Assembly: GCF_900156825.1 (NCBI RefSeq)
Contig: NZ_FTOV01000001.1
Location: forward strand, 124,001-188,000
Length of the DNA: 64,000 nt
From: Chryseobacterium gambrini
GTDB taxonomy: Bacteria; Bacteroidota; Bacteroidia; Flavobacteriales; Weeksellaceae
Direction: 5' to 3'
In this document: positions 25,936-35,509 of the stretch, in pieces
How the letters are laid out: each line of letters begins with the position of its first letter
How positions within the stretch are numbered: position 1 is the first letter of the stretch
Notes under the pieces: generated by a model
Seen by the model: the letters and a program-made list of their open reading frames with translations, nothing else
The model's database searches: none
Told to the model about the DNA's origin: nothing
Program-made: the position numbers and the translations under genes

Positions 25936-28752
25936 ATGGACAGATTTTCATTCCTAAACGCAGCTCATTCTCAGTTAATTGAGGATTTATACCAACAGTA
26001 CTTAAAATATCCGGATTCTTTGGAACCATCTTGGAAAGCCTTCTTTCAGGGCTTCGATTTTGCTTTGGAGAACTACGGAGACGATGATAACGTTCAATAT
26101 ATTCAGGCTCCGGCAGCTTCAGCTCCTGTTGTAGTACAGCAGGCAACTCAGGCGGCATCAAACGGTGAAGTTCCTGAGCACATCAAAAAAGAATTCAAGG
26201 TTGTAAACCTTATTGAGGCGTACAGGACGAGAGGACATTTGTTTACCAAAACAAACCCTGTAAGAGAAAGAAGACATTATACGCCGACTTTGGACATCGA
26301 AAATTTCGGTCTGGATAAGTCAGATTTAAATACAAAATTCAACTGTGCGGTTGAAACAGGAATGAAAGGTCCTGCTACACTACAGGATCTCATCACCCAC
26401 TTAGAAAACATTTACTGTGATTCTATCGGTGTAGAATACATGCACATCAACAATGTTGAAGAAAAAGATTTCATCAAGCAGTGGCTTCAGGTAAATGAAA
26501 ACCACCCGAATCTTTCAGCCAACGAAAAAACGGAGATTTTATTAAAATTAAATCAGGCGGTAGCGTTTGAAAATTATCTTCACACCAAATTTGTAGGGCA
26601 GAAAAGATTCTCACTGGAAGGTGGTGAAACTTTGATTCCTGCTTTGGATCAGTTGATCTCAAGATCTTCTCAGTTGGGCGTAGATGAAGTGGTTTTAGGA
26701 ATGGCGCACAGAGGAAGATTAAATGTTTTAACCAATATTTTCGGTAAATCTTACAAGCAGATTTTCTCAGAATTTGAAGGAAAAGAATTTGAAGAAGATG
26801 TATTCTCAGGAGACGTAAAATACCACTTAGGTTCATCCAAAAAAGTCAAAACAGCTTCAGGAGAAGAAGTTTCTATTAATCTAACACCAAACCCTTCTCA
26901 CCTTGAAACGGTTGCAGCCCTTGTAGAAGGAATCTGCCGTGCAAAAGTGGACGATAAATACAAAGATTATTCTAAAGTTTTACCGATCATTATTCATGGT
27001 GACGGAGCAATTGCAGGGCAAGGTATTGCTTATGAAGTGGCTCAGATGATGACTTTAGACGGTTATAAAACAGGAGGAACGGTTCATATCGTGGTAAACA
27101 ACCAGGTTTCGTTTACAACAAATTATATGGATGCGAGATCTTCTACCTATTGTACAGACGTTGCTAAAGTTACAGAATCTCCTGTAATGCACGTGAATGC
27201 AGATGATGCAGAAGCGGTGGTTCATGCGATCCATTTTGCGGCTGATTTCAGAGCGAAGTTTGGAAAAGATGTATATATCGATTTGTTAGGATACAGAAAA
27301 TATGGTCATAACGAAGGGGATGAACCAAGATTTACACAGCCTAATTTATATAAAACAATTTCCAAGCACCCGAATCCGAGAGAAATTTATAAAGATAAAT
27401 TACTGAAAGACAACGTAACATCCAATGATGTGATCGCTAAAATGGAAACGGAATTCAAAGCACTTTTAGATAAAGACTTTGATGCTTCCAAAGAAATTGA
27501 AAAGAACGTAATGGACGTTTTCATGGCAGATGACTGGACGAATTATCCGATTGGTAAAAGAGGAGCGGTTCAGGAACCTGTTGATACAAAATATGATCTT
27601 GAAAAGCTGAAAGAACTGGCTGTTAAAATGTCTACACTTCCGGCAGACAAAAAGTTCTTAAATAAAATTACAAGACTTTTTGAAAACAGATTAAAAGCAA
27701 TTGAAGGAAACTCTTTAGACTGGGCTCTTGGAGAATGGCTGGCTTATGCAACGCTTCTTGTTGAAGGCCACAATGTAAGAATTTCCGGTGAAGATGTGGA
27801 AAGAGGAACATTCTCTCACAGACACGCAGTTGTAAAAACGGAAGATACTGAAGAAGAATATATCCCGTTAAGACAGGTTTCTGAAAGCAGATTTGATGTA
27901 TTCAACTCTCACCTTTCCGAGTACGGAGTTCTTGGTTTTGATTACGGTTACGCCATGGCTTCTCCTAATACTTTAACGATTTGGGAAGCGCAGTTCGGAG
28001 ATTTCGTGAACGGTGCGCAAATTATCGTAGACCAGTATCTTGCAGCAGCAGAAGAAAAATGGAAAATTCAGGACGGTTTGGTGATGTTATTGCCTCACGG
28101 TTCAGAAGGACAGGGAGCAGAACACTCTTCAGCAAGACTGGAAAGATTTTTAACCCTTTGTGCGAACGAAAACATGGTGGTTGCAAACATCACTTCTCCT
28201 GCTAACTACTTCCACCTGTTAAGAAGACAGTTGAAATGGGCATTCAGAAAGCCATTAATTGTAATGAGTCCGAAATCATTGTTAAGACATCCGAAAGTGG
28301 TTTCTCCGCTTGAAGATTTCGCTAACGGAGGTTTCCAGCCGATTTTAGACGATCCTTCTGCAGATCCTAAAAAAGTAGAAAAATTAGTACTTTGTTCAGG
28401 TAAATTATACTTCGAATTATTGGCTAAAAAAGAAGAATTAAACGCTGAAAATATTGCACTGGTAAGATTCGAGCAGTTATATCCGCTTCAGACAGATGCT
28501 ATCGAAGCAATCTTCGAAAAATATTCAAACAGAAAAGAATTGGTTTGGGCTCAGGAAGAACCGGAAAATATGGGAGCTTGGTCTTATATCCTAAGAAACT
28601 TCAGAGAAACAGGAATCAATGTTATTGCTCCGGTTCCAAGTGGTGCTCCGGCTCCGGGAAGTCACAAAATGTTTGAGAAAAATCAGAATGCAGTAATCAA
28701 CAGAGTATTCGACAGAAACGATGCTCCGGTAAAAAGACCTGTAACCGCTTAA
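25936..28752 (+). CDS. sucA: 2-oxoglutarate dehydrogenase E1 component
   Basis: A 938-residue thiamine-diphosphate enzyme of the 2-oxoglutarate dehydrogenase E1 family. The N-terminal FLNAAHSQLIEDLYQQYLKYP segment tethers E1 to E2. The cofactor site has GDGAIAGQGIAYEVAQM followed by VNNQVSFTT, and the C-terminal transketolase-like domain has LLPHGSEGQGAEHSSARLERFL. Length matches the family. The enzyme decarboxylates 2-oxoglutarate and passes the succinyl group to the E2 encoded next (38 nt later). The E3 gene is not in the window. Confidence 0.95.
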   Translation: MDRFSFLNAAHSQLIEDLYQQYLKYPDSLEPSWKAFFQGFDFALENYGDDDNVQYIQAPAASAPVVVQQATQAASNGEVPEHIKKEFKVVNLIEAYRTRGHLFTKTNPVRERRHYTPTLDIENFGLDKSDLNTKFNCAVETGMKGPATLQDLITHLENIYCDSIGVEYMHINNVEEKDFIKQWLQVNENHPNLSANEKTEILLKLNQAVAFENYLHTKFVGQKRFSLEGGETLIPALDQLISRSSQLGVDEVVLGMAHRGRLNVLTNIFGKSYKQIFSEFEGKEFEEDVFSGDVKYHLGSSKKVKTASGEEVSINLTPNPSHLETVAALVEGICRAKVDDKYKDYSKVLPIIIHGDGAIAGQGIAYEVAQMMTLDGYKTGGTVHIVVNNQVSFTTNYMDARSSTYCTDVAKVTESPVMHVNADDAEAVVHAIHFAADFRAKFGKDVYIDLLGYRKYGHNEGDEPRFTQPNLYKTISKHPNPREIYKDKLLKDNVTSNDVIAKMETEFKALLDKDFDASKEIEKNVMDVFMADDWTNYPIGKRGAVQEPVDTKYDLEKLKELAVKMSTLPADKKFLNKITRLFENRLKAIEGNSLDWALGEWLAYATLLVEGHNVRISGEDVERGTFSHRHAVVKTEDTEEEYIPLRQVSESRFDVFNSHLSEYGVLGFDYGYAMASPNTLTIWEAQFGDFVNGAQIIVDQYLAAAEEKWKIQDGLVMLLPHGSEGQGAEHSSARLERFLTLCANENMVVANITSPANYFHLLRRQLKWAFRKPLIVMSPKSLLRHPKVVSPLEDFANGGFQPILDDPSADPKKVEKLVLCSGKLYFELLAKKEELNAENIALVRFEQLYPLQTDAIEAIFEKYSNRKELVWAQEEPENMGAWSYILRNFRETGINVIAPVPSGAPAPGSHKMFEKNQNAVINRVFDRNDAPVKRPVTA

Positions 28753-28790
28753 TTAAAAATAATAATCAATAAAAAAATAAAAAATACGAT

Positions 28791-30059
28791 ATGTCAGTTT
28801 TAGAAATGAAAGTTCCTTCACCGGGCGAATCAATTACAGAAGTTGAAATCGCAACTTGGCTTGTAAAAGATGGTGATTATGTAGAAAAAGATCAACCCAT
28901 CGCTGAAGTAGATTCAGATAAAGCTACTCTTGAATTGCCTGCTGAACAAAGTGGTGTAATCACTCTGAAAGCTGAAGAAGGTGACGTTGTACAAGTAGGA
29001 CAGGTGGTTTGTTTAATCGATATGGATGCTGCAAAACCTTCAGGAAGCGCTGCTCCTGCTGCTGAAGCTTCAAAACAGGAAGAAGCTCCGAAAGCGGCTG
29101 AACCTGCTAAACAGGAAGCTCCGGCTCCACAACCTGCTGCTCAGCCTGTAGCTGCTGCAACGCAGACGTATGCAACGGGTGCTCCTTCTCCTGCGGCTAA
29201 AAAAATTCTTGACGAAAAAGGAATGGATGCTTCACAGGTTTCAGGAAGCGGAAGAGACGGAAGAATCACTAAATCAGACGCTGAACTGGCTGCAGTTCCT
29301 GCATTGGGAGGAAACCCTGTTACCGCTACAGGTTCCAGATCTACAACTACGACTAAACTTTCAGTTCTTAGAAGAAAAATCGCTCAGAGATTAGTTTCTG
29401 TGAAGAATGAAACGGCAATGTTAACGACTTTCAATGAAGTTGACATGTCTGAAATCTTCAGATTAAGAAAATTATATAAAGAAGAATTTGCTCAGAGACA
29501 CGGAGTAGGACTTGGTTTCATGTCTTTCTTTACAAAAGCGGTAACAAGAGCTTTACAGATGTATCCTGATGTAAACGCATCCATCGACGGAGATTTCAAA
29601 GTAAACTATGATTTCTGCGATATTTCAATTGCGGTTTCAGGTCCGAAAGGATTAATGGTTCCTGTATTGAGAAATGCTGAAAATATGTCTTTTGCAAGCG
29701 TTGAAGCCAACATCAAAGATTTAGCGACCAAAGTAAGAGACGGAAAAATCACGGTTGACGAAATGACAGGCGGAACGTTCACCATTACAAACGGTGGAAC
29801 TTTCGGATCTATGATGTCTACACCTATCATTAACCCTCCTCAATCTGCAATCTTAGGGATGCACAACATTATCCAGAGACCGGTTGCGGTTGACGGACAG
29901 GTGGTAATTCGTCCGATGATGTACGTTGCGATGTCTTATGACCACAGAATTATCGACGGAAAAGAGTCTGTAGGATTCTTAGTTGCAGTAAAAGAAGCAA
30001 TCGACAATCCGGTTGGTATCTTAATGAACGGAGACGAAAGAAAAGGTCTTGGATTATAA
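28791..30059 (+). CDS. sucB: 2-oxoglutarate dehydrogenase E2, dihydrolipoamide succinyltransferase
   Basis: A 422-residue E2: lipoyl domain (1-78, lipoylated Lys in the DSDKATLE motif), an Ala/Pro/Gln-rich linker (about 82-125), the E3-binding domain (about 126-165, [12 protein letters not shown] and [12 protein letters not shown]), a second linker, and the catalytic domain (about 190-422) with [16 protein letters not shown] and the conserved His and Asp. It takes the succinyl group from SucA and makes succinyl-CoA. It follows sucA at 38 nt and ends at a clear terminator. Confidence 0.95.
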   Translation: MSVLEMKVPSPGESITEVEIATWLVKDGDYVEKDQPIAEVDSDKATLELPAEQSGVITLKAEEGDVVQVGQVVCLIDMDAAKPSGSAAPAAEASKQEEAPKAAEPAKQEAPAPQPAAQPVAAATQTYATGAPSPAAKKILDEKGMDASQVSGSGRDGRITKSDAELAAVPALGGNPVTATGSRSTTTTKLSVLRRKIAQRLVSVKNETAMLTTFNEVDMSEIFRLRKLYKEEFAQRHGVGLGFMSFFTKAVTRALQMYPDVNASIDGDFKVNYDFCDISIAVSGPKGLMVPVLRNAENMSFASVEANIKDLATKVRDGKITVDEMTGGTFTITNGGTFGSMMSTPIINPPQSAILGMHNIIQRPVAVDGQVVIRPMMYVAMSYDHRIIDGKESVGFLVAVKEAIDNPVGILMNGDERKGLGL

Positions 30060-30087
30060 TTATTGATAAAAATTATAGTATAAATAT

Positions 30088-30114
30088 AAATCTCGCCTCA
30101 AAAAGGCGAGATTT
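30088..30114 (+). terminator. Terminator of the sucA-sucB operon
   Basis: AAATCTCGCCT pairs with AGGCGAGATTT around a 5-nt loop, followed by a T run. Confidence 0.85.
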
Positions 30115-30140
30115 TTGTATCTCTTGTAATAAATACTAAG

Positions 30141-30530
30141 ATGATGTTTTCTAAAATGACCTCCAATATCAAAGTTTCAGTAATACCTGAATATGATAGC
30201 AAAAACAGTTATCCGTCCGAAAACAGACACGTTTTTAAATACAATATCGTTATTGAAAACGAAGGAAGTTTTCCGATAAAAATTCTTAAAAGAAAATGGC
30301 TGATCTTCGACGTAGGCTTCGGATATACAGAGATCATCGGGGATGGCGTAATCGGCTTGACTCCTGAGATTCCTACAGGCGAAAATTTCGCTTATTTCTC
30401 CAATGTGATGCTTCGTTCCGGAGTGGGAAATATGAGCGGAAAATACCTTGTAAAAAATATGGAAACGCAGGAAAGCTTTGAAATTGATATTCCTAAATTC
30501 AATCTTTTATCAGAAGTTTTAAGCAATTAA
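30141..30530 (+). CDS. apaG: ApaG domain protein
   Basis: A 129-residue protein of the ApaG family. The fold is a small fibronectin-III-like beta-sandwich; family motifs KYNIVIENEGSFPIKILKRKW and GLTPEIPTGENFAYFSNVML are clear. It is cytoplasmic, and in other bacteria the gene has been linked to cobalt and magnesium resistance, though the biochemical role is not settled. It is not next to ksgA or apaH as in enterobacteria. Two in-frame ATG codons (30141 and 30144) open the gene; a third, at 30156, is possible too. Confidence 0.88.
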   Translation: MMFSKMTSNIKVSVIPEYDSKNSYPSENRHVFKYNIVIENEGSFPIKILKRKWLIFDVGFGYTEIIGDGVIGLTPEIPTGENFAYFSNVMLRSGVGNMSGKYLVKNMETQESFEIDIPKFNLLSEVLSN

Positions 30531-30572
30531 AATTCCAAAATCTGGAAATTAAATTATGTATTTTGGAATTTG
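30529..30572. terminator. AT-rich hairpin between apaG and the exonuclease gene
   Basis: AAATTCCAAAAT near 30530-30541 pairs with ATTTTGGAATTT near 30559-30571 around an 18-nt loop, between two convergent genes. There is no strong T tract, so termination is likely but unproved. Confidence 0.45.
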
Positions 30573-30603
30573 GCTGTTTTAATTCGAAAAAATAGCAAAA
30601 AGA

Positions 30604-31158
30604 TTAAAGTTTTTTTATTTTTAATTTCATCAGATCATTCACCTCTTCATTGCTTGTGAGAAACAGTTTTTCAAAAGCCAGTAAAGATATTTTAGCACAA
30701 ACCTCTGCATCGTCACCCGCTCTGTGATGGTTAAAACTGATCTGGTGGTATTCAGCAAGATGTTTTAATCCATATCTAGGAAGATAATTCCATGATTTTT
30801 TAGCTAACTGAATACTGCACAGATAGTTGAGTTTTGGAGTGAACATTCCATAATGATTCAGGCATCCGCGAAGCACACCTGCGTCAAATCCTGCGTTATG
30901 AGCAATCATTAACGTTCCGTACATCATTTCCTCTACTTCATACCAGATTTCATCGAAAGTAGGAGCATCTTTTACATCATCCGGAAGAATACCGTGAACA
31001 TCCACATTAAAAGGACTGAAATAAGGAAAACTCGGTGGTTTGATGAGCCATGTTTTGGTCTCAATTATTTTTGAATCCTGCACAACACAGATTCCAAGCT
31101 CACACGCGGAATTTCGCTCGTGAGTTGCCGTTTCAAAATCTATTGCGCAGAAATCCAT
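30604..31158 (-). CDS. 3'-5' exonuclease, DEDDh family
   Basis: A 184-residue single-domain exonuclease. The DEDDh residues are all in place: D7 and E9 in AIDFETA, D92 in HNAGFDAGVL, and H145 and D150 in HHRAGDD. The family resembles DNA polymerase III epsilon and RNase T, and cuts 3' ends of DNA or RNA with two metal ions. Substrate cannot be told. It lies 37 nt after the glycosyltransferase at the end of the acyltransferase operon, and its connection to envelope genes seems accidental. Confidence 0.9.
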   Translation of the reverse strand: MDFCAIDFETATHERNSACELGICVVQDSKIIETKTWLIKPPSFPYFSPFNVDVHGILPDDVKDAPTFDEIWYEVEEMMYGTLMIAHNAGFDAGVLRGCLNHYGMFTPKLNYLCSIQLAKKSWNYLPRYGLKHLAEYHQISFNHHRAGDDAEVCAKISLLAFEKLFLTSNEEVNDLMKLKIKKL

Positions 31159-31195
31159 AAATAAAGTTTATAGTTTATTGTTTTAAGTTAAGGAT

Positions 31196-32182
31196 TTAAA
31201 TTTTCTTTTTATCCCCTAAAAAATGTTTGAAAACAAGCCATTTGGCTTGGTAATAATCAGTTTTCTGATGTTTCTGACGGCGTTTTAAAGTGCCGGGAAT
31301 CTGTGCGTAAAATCCGAAATGTCCTCTTAAAACTGCCCAAAAATGGGAAATTCCATTTTTATAAGCAAAATAAAATGAGGCAGCTCCGTCAAGGCACAAT
31401 CTGAAAAAAATCAGCCAGATTAATTTTGGAAAAGGCAGGTTCTTTAGTAACATCGAAAAATTATTTCGAATGTTTAAATAGGTTTTCTGTGCACTTTGCT
31501 TGTTTAAAGTTCCTCCGCCAACATGATATACTTTTGATTTTCCGGTATAAAAAATTTTCTTTCCCGAATTAATCAGTCTCCAGCAAAGATCAATTTCTTC
31601 CTGATGTGCAAAAAACCGTTCATCAAAACCTTTCTGCTCCCAAAAATCTTTGCTTCGGATAAATAAACAGCATCCGGAAGCCCAGAAAATTTCCGTTTCA
31701 TCATCATACTGCCCTTTATCTTCTTCCAGATCATCAAAAACTCTTCCTCTGCAATACGGATAACCCAAATTATCAATCAAACCGCCTCCTGCACCCGCAA
31801 ATTCGAAGTAGTTTTTATTGTTGTAGGAAAGGATTTTAGGCTGAACTGCTGCAATGGAAGAATCTTTTTCAAAAAGTTCCAAAACAGGATCGATCCAGTT
31901 TTCGGTAACCTCCACATCGGAATTCAGAAGACAGTACAATTCATTTTTAATTTCCTTTAAACCTTCATTGTAGCCACCTGCAAAGCCGTAATTTTTATTG
32001 TTTTTAATAATCTGTACCGAAGAAAAATTCTTTTGAAGAAAATCGACAGAATAATCGGTGGAAAGATTGTCAACCACATAAATATCAGCATTTTGAGAAA
32101 ACTGAACCACATTGGGAAGAAATTTTTCCAGCCAGCTTTTCCCGTTCCAGTTTAAAATAACGACTGCTAATTTTTTCGACAT
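31196..32182 (-). CDS. Glycosyltransferase family 2 (rhamnosyltransferase-like)
   Basis: A 328-residue GT-A glycosyltransferase. It opens with LAVVILNWNGKSWLEKFLP, has the nucleotide-binding Asp in YVVDNLSTD (33-41), the LNSDVEV metal motif at about 86-92 and the acceptor-side HQEEIDLCWRL motif near 191. The C-terminal part (about 240-310) is hydrophobic and basic and probably associates with the membrane. It is of the rhamnosyltransferase-like branch that builds cell-surface polysaccharides. It begins 6 nt after the acyltransferase stop. Confidence 0.9.
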   Translation of the reverse strand: MSKKLAVVILNWNGKSWLEKFLPNVVQFSQNADIYVVDNLSTDYSVDFLQKNFSSVQIIKNNKNYGFAGGYNEGLKEIKNELYCLLNSDVEVTENWIDPVLELFEKDSSIAAVQPKILSYNNKNYFEFAGAGGGLIDNLGYPYCRGRVFDDLEEDKGQYDDETEIFWASGCCLFIRSKDFWEQKGFDERFFAHQEEIDLCWRLINSGKKIFYTGKSKVYHVGGGTLNKQSAQKTYLNIRNNFSMLLKNLPFPKLIWLIFFRLCLDGAASFYFAYKNGISHFWAVLRGHFGFYAQIPGTLKRRQKHQKTDYYQAKWLVFKHFLGDKKKI

Positions 32183-32188
32183 GAGAAA

Positions 32189-33073
32189 TTAAATTTTTTC
32201 TGAATCAAAAGTTTTTATAGAATCCTGATATTTCCATTTTCTGTGCGACCAAAGATAGTTATCGGGTCTTTTATTCAACGTATTTTCCAATAGTCTATGG
32301 AATTTTTTCACCACTTCATTTTCCACAAATTTTTCTCCGTCCGGATAAATTCTGTGATAATTAACCTGATAATAACCGCGTTTTACCTTCTTCATTTCAC
32401 AGTAAATGAACGCCAGGTCCATTCTTGTTGCCAATTTATCATAACCGATGAAAACCGGAGTTCTCTGGTTTAAAAATTCTAAACCGTAATTAACGTGGGA
32501 AAAGTGGGGAGTCTGGTCTGCCACAAACATATAGGCAGAACTGCCTTTGCTTTTGGATCTGAAAATGTGCATGATCACTTCATTCGCTTCCAGTGCTTCA
32601 TTCCCGAATTTATTACGGACTTTTTTCATCTGGTTTTCCCAGAAATCACTGTTCACTTTTCTGTAAACAGGATGGCAGTGATCCTGCGGAATTACTTTAG
32701 CAAGAGCATTGATCCATTCCCAGTTGAAAACATGTCCCGCAAGCATAATCACATTTTTTCCTTCCGCTTTTGCCTCATGAAAAACTTCCTGATTGATGTG
32801 CTGCATTCTTACCCGCGATTCTGTTTCGGAAATACTGAAAGACTTTACCGTTTCTACAAGATAATCGGAAAAGTTGAGATAGAATTTCTTCCGGATCTCT
32901 GCAATTTCTTCATCCGTTTTTTGGGGAAAAGAATTCTTCAGGTTTTTGGTAATTACATTTTTTCTGTAGCCGACGATATAATGATTCAGAAAGAAAATAA
33001 TGTCTGAAAATACATATAAAACTTTCAGGGGAAGTTTGGAGATCAGGTATAATATTTTGATAAGGAAATTCAT
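32189..33073 (-). CDS. LpxL/HtrB-like acyltransferase
   Basis: A 294-residue member of the lipid A lauroyl/myristoyl acyltransferase family. It has an N-terminal membrane segment (about 5-30), the catalytic H-x4-E motif HVFNWE at about 107-112, and the later VADQTPHF segment that resembles the conserved D-x2 motif of HtrB enzymes. It would acylate lipid A or a related lipid at the inner membrane. It leads an operon with a glycosyltransferase and an exonuclease. A promoter box ends 8 nt before the start. Confidence 0.88.
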   Translation of the reverse strand: MNFLIKILYLISKLPLKVLYVFSDIIFFLNHYIVGYRKNVITKNLKNSFPQKTDEEIAEIRKKFYLNFSDYLVETVKSFSISETESRVRMQHINQEVFHEAKAEGKNVIMLAGHVFNWEWINALAKVIPQDHCHPVYRKVNSDFWENQMKKVRNKFGNEALEANEVIMHIFRSKSKGSSAYMFVADQTPHFSHVNYGLEFLNQRTPVFIGYDKLATRMDLAFIYCEMKKVKRGYYQVNYHRIYPDGEKFVENEVVKKFHRLLENTLNKRPDNYLWSHRKWKYQDSIKTFDSEKI

Positions 33074-33081
33074 AAAACATG

Positions 33082-33089
33082 CAAATTTA
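33082..33089 (-). promoter_or_regulatory. Promoter box of the acyltransferase operon
   Basis: On the minus strand TAAATTTG is an exact box that ends 8 nt before the ATG, so the leader is only a few bases. Confidence 0.6.
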
Positions 33090-33110
33090 CGTATAATAAA
33101 ATTATGGTTC

Positions 33111-33118
33111 TATTTTTG
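33111..33118 (+). promoter_or_regulatory. Promoter box of the thioredoxin-like gene
   Basis: TATTTTTG is an exact box 34 nt before the ATG at 33153. The two divergent boxes (this and 33082-33089) lie only 21 nt apart, so the two polymerases would compete. Confidence 0.55.
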
Positions 33119-33152
33119 CTTACAAATAGTATTATTTTTTTATTTTTAACGT

Positions 33153-33728
33153 ATGAAAAAATTATCATTAATAGCATTTATGGGGTTAAGCTCTATCGCT
33201 TTCTCCCAGAATACCAATACCATAAGACAGGAAGACAAAAGCAAAGAAGAAAAGGCGTTATTGGTAAAGACAGATCATGCCGAACTGGATGCCAAGAAAA
33301 AAGCAGCAGAAGAGAAGGCAAAGCTTCCAAAGCCTTATGATCCGAAAGCGGATGCAGAAAAAGATATACAGAATCTTATTGCAAAAGCGAAAAAGGAGAA
33401 GAAAAACATCATGATTCAGGCAGGAGGAAACTGGTGCATCTGGTGTTTAAGATTCAATCAGTATGTACAGACTACTCCGGAACTGAAAAAACTAGTGGAC
33501 GACAATTATGTATATTACCACCTGAATTATTCTCCGGAAAACAAAAACGAAAAGATATTTGCGAAATACGGCGATCCGGGAACGAAATTCGGATATCCTG
33601 TTTTCATCGTTCTGGATCAGAATGGTAAAATGATCCACGTTCAGCAGAGCGACGTTTTAGAGGAAGGAAAAGGATACAGCCTTGAAAAAGTAAAAGAGTT
33701 TTTCAACGTCTGGTCTCCAAAATCATAA
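33153..33728 (+). CDS. Secreted thioredoxin-like protein
   Basis: A 191-residue protein with a signal peptide (about 1-18, ending in AFSQ) and a lysine-rich helical stretch (about 26-80), followed by a thioredoxin fold whose active site is WCIWC (C95 and C98). The cis-Pro region is GYPVFIVLDQNG. It is expected in the periplasm, where such proteins reduce or isomerise disulfides; the nearest named group is the thioredoxin-7/DUF255-like set. The charged insert before the fold is unusual. Confidence 0.88.
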   Translation: MKKLSLIAFMGLSSIAFSQNTNTIRQEDKSKEEKALLVKTDHAELDAKKKAAEEKAKLPKPYDPKADAEKDIQNLIAKAKKEKKNIMIQAGGNWCIWCLRFNQYVQTTPELKKLVDDNYVYYHLNYSPENKNEKIFAKYGDPGTKFGYPVFIVLDQNGKMIHVQQSDVLEEGKGYSLEKVKEFFNVWSPKS

Positions 33729-33732
33729 TCAT

Positions 33733-33758
33733 AACCGGGAATTTCTCCCGGTTTTTTT
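33733..33758. terminator. Convergent terminator
   Basis: AACCGGGA pairs with TCCCGGTT around a 4-nt loop, followed by T7 on the plus strand, between the thioredoxin-like gene and the MFS gene. Confidence 0.8.
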
Positions 33759-33760
33759 AT

Positions 33761-35392
33761 TTAAATAATATTCCTTACCACAATTTTCACCGGATGATAC
33801 AGTAAAATAATCACTGCGGTAATTAAAGCCAGCCAGAACAATCCTGTAAAAATTTCCATATTGGAAAGCAGAATTGCCTGTGAATTTATTTTTGACTTAA
33901 AGATTCCGGCAGTGACAGACAAAGAGTCATTAACCGGAAGTTTCGAAATGGTATTTCCAAAAATCTGGTTCCATTGCGACGCGAAAATCGGGTTTGTGCT
34001 TACAAATTCCGAGCTTAAAGAATCGGAATGTTTTAGCGTTAAAAAAAGCATCAGATTCTGCATCAACGCATAACCGATTGCTGTGGTCCAGAATCTTGTG
34101 GCGGTTCCTACTGCGGTCGCATTGGAAACGTACTGTTCCGGCATTCCTGCGATTAAGAAGAATACAAGCGGAGTAAAAAGCAAGCCTTGTCCGACTCCCT
34201 GAAGAAACAAGGGCGGACAAATCGTCTGAAGCGTTGTATCCGGATAAAAAGTATAGGTAAACCATGCGCTGTCTATGGCTAAAATTAAAAACCCGGTAAA
34301 AAATACAAGCCTTGAAGAAGCACCTTTCGTGATGCACAATGCGGACAAAAAAACGCCCAGAAGACTTCCTGCAACGTTCCAGTACTGAACTTCCACAATA
34401 TAATCCCACTGCCATTTCCAGACAACTGCCATCACGTTGTATACATTGTTGATGGAAGCTCTGAGAATATAAAAGATAAAGAAAAGAATAACCCCAACAA
34501 TTACATTTTTCGAGCTGAAAACTTCAAAATGGAAAAACGGGCGCGGCTGATTTCTCTGTTTCAACATGAATAATCCTCCAAAAATCAGGAACAGTAAAAA
34601 ACAGAATACAATACTATTAGATTCAAACCACATCAGTCTTTTTCCATAGATCAGCGCGTAACCTCCTGCCTGAAGACATCCCCAAAGCAAAAACCAGCTT
34701 GCAATATCAAGTTGATACAAAGGTTTTTTCGGGAAAAATCTGTTCTTATTGAAAATAGCAAAAGCCATTACCAGAACGAAAACGTGAAAATAGACCATCA
34801 TGAGAATCATGTGGCGGAAATCGTAGTTTTCTATGCTTGATTTCAGCAGGGAAGTGGTCAATGTTCCGCCTGTGAGAATAATGGTGTACATAAAAAGGTA
34901 GGCAATTTCTTTGGCGTGTTTTGTCTTTAATTCAGCCACAATAAGCGGGAGAAATATAGCGCCTTCCAAAACTCCGAAAATTCCTTCCAGAAAACGGATG
35001 ATAAGAATAATATGATAATCATGCGTAACGGAAAGTCCGTAAAGAATGAGAACGGAAGCGGAAGACATCAGCAAAGTATAATATTTTACGCTGAAATATG
35101 CCATAAAACGCTGTATCACCAGAAGAGTGACCACAAATGTTCCGTACATCAGGATCATTAAATATTGTATGTCATCGGAATCTGCATCCATAAAAGACGC
35201 GGTAAAAGCACTGTTGGAATGCAGAAGCGACAGCAGCATCAGATGCGGAAAAAGCGCTAGAATAAGAAGCGGAAGTTTCAGCCACTGCGGAACCCATCGA
35301 TGATAAACTGAATTGTGATGCATGATTAATTGAATAAAGGAAATAAAAATTGCGAAAAGACAGAAAATTGTAAAAAAAAGGTAAGATGGCAA
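33761..35392 (-). CDS. MFS transporter, DHA2-like efflux pump
   Basis: A 543-residue polytopic protein with about 14 membrane helices, the size and pattern of the DHA2 (EmrB/QacA-like) branch of the major facilitator superfamily. It works with the HlyD-like adaptor (35510-36556) and the TolC-like channel (36561-37898) encoded upstream, forming a three-part pump that would export a drug or metabolite across both membranes. A 117-nt gap with a C/T-rich tract lies between it and the adaptor gene. The substrate is not apparent. It could instead be a paralogous MFS with another partner. Confidence 0.85.
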   Translation of the reverse strand: MPSYLFFTIFCLFAIFISFIQLIMHHNSVYHRWVPQWLKLPLLILALFPHLMLLSLLHSNSAFTASFMDADSDDIQYLMILMYGTFVVTLLVIQRFMAYFSVKYYTLLMSSASVLILYGLSVTHDYHIILIIRFLEGIFGVLEGAIFLPLIVAELKTKHAKEIAYLFMYTIILTGGTLTTSLLKSSIENYDFRHMILMMVYFHVFVLVMAFAIFNKNRFFPKKPLYQLDIASWFLLWGCLQAGGYALIYGKRLMWFESNSIVFCFLLFLIFGGLFMLKQRNQPRPFFHFEVFSSKNVIVGVILFFIFYILRASINNVYNVMAVVWKWQWDYIVEVQYWNVAGSLLGVFLSALCITKGASSRLVFFTGFLILAIDSAWFTYTFYPDTTLQTICPPLFLQGVGQGLLFTPLVFFLIAGMPEQYVSNATAVGTATRFWTTAIGYALMQNLMLFLTLKHSDSLSSEFVSTNPIFASQWNQIFGNTISKLPVNDSLSVTAGIFKSKINSQAILLSNMEIFTGLFWLALITAVIILLYHPVKIVVRNII

Positions 35393-35472
35393 AATTGTAT
35401 TCTGCCTTTTCGCTAAAAATAATTGATTGGTTAATTAAAAATCCGAGAAAAATGAAAACACTAAAAAAACTC

Positions 35473-35500
35473 AAACCCTCTCACTCTCTCACTCTCAAAC
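35473..35500 (+). repeat. C/T-rich tract, left arm of inverted pair
   Basis: The tract reads AAACCCTCTCACTCTC on and ends ACTCTCAAAC. The reverse complement of 38861-38888 matches it in 25 of 28 positions. It lies just before the adaptor stop codon at 35510 and marks one side of the efflux cassette. Confidence 0.7.
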
Positions 35501-35509
35501 ATTCAAACT

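Noticed and set aside
33104..33340. Open frame overlapping the start of the thioredoxin-like gene
   Set aside because: It is in another frame, runs into the real gene and has no protein character; the promoter box at 33111 lies inside it.
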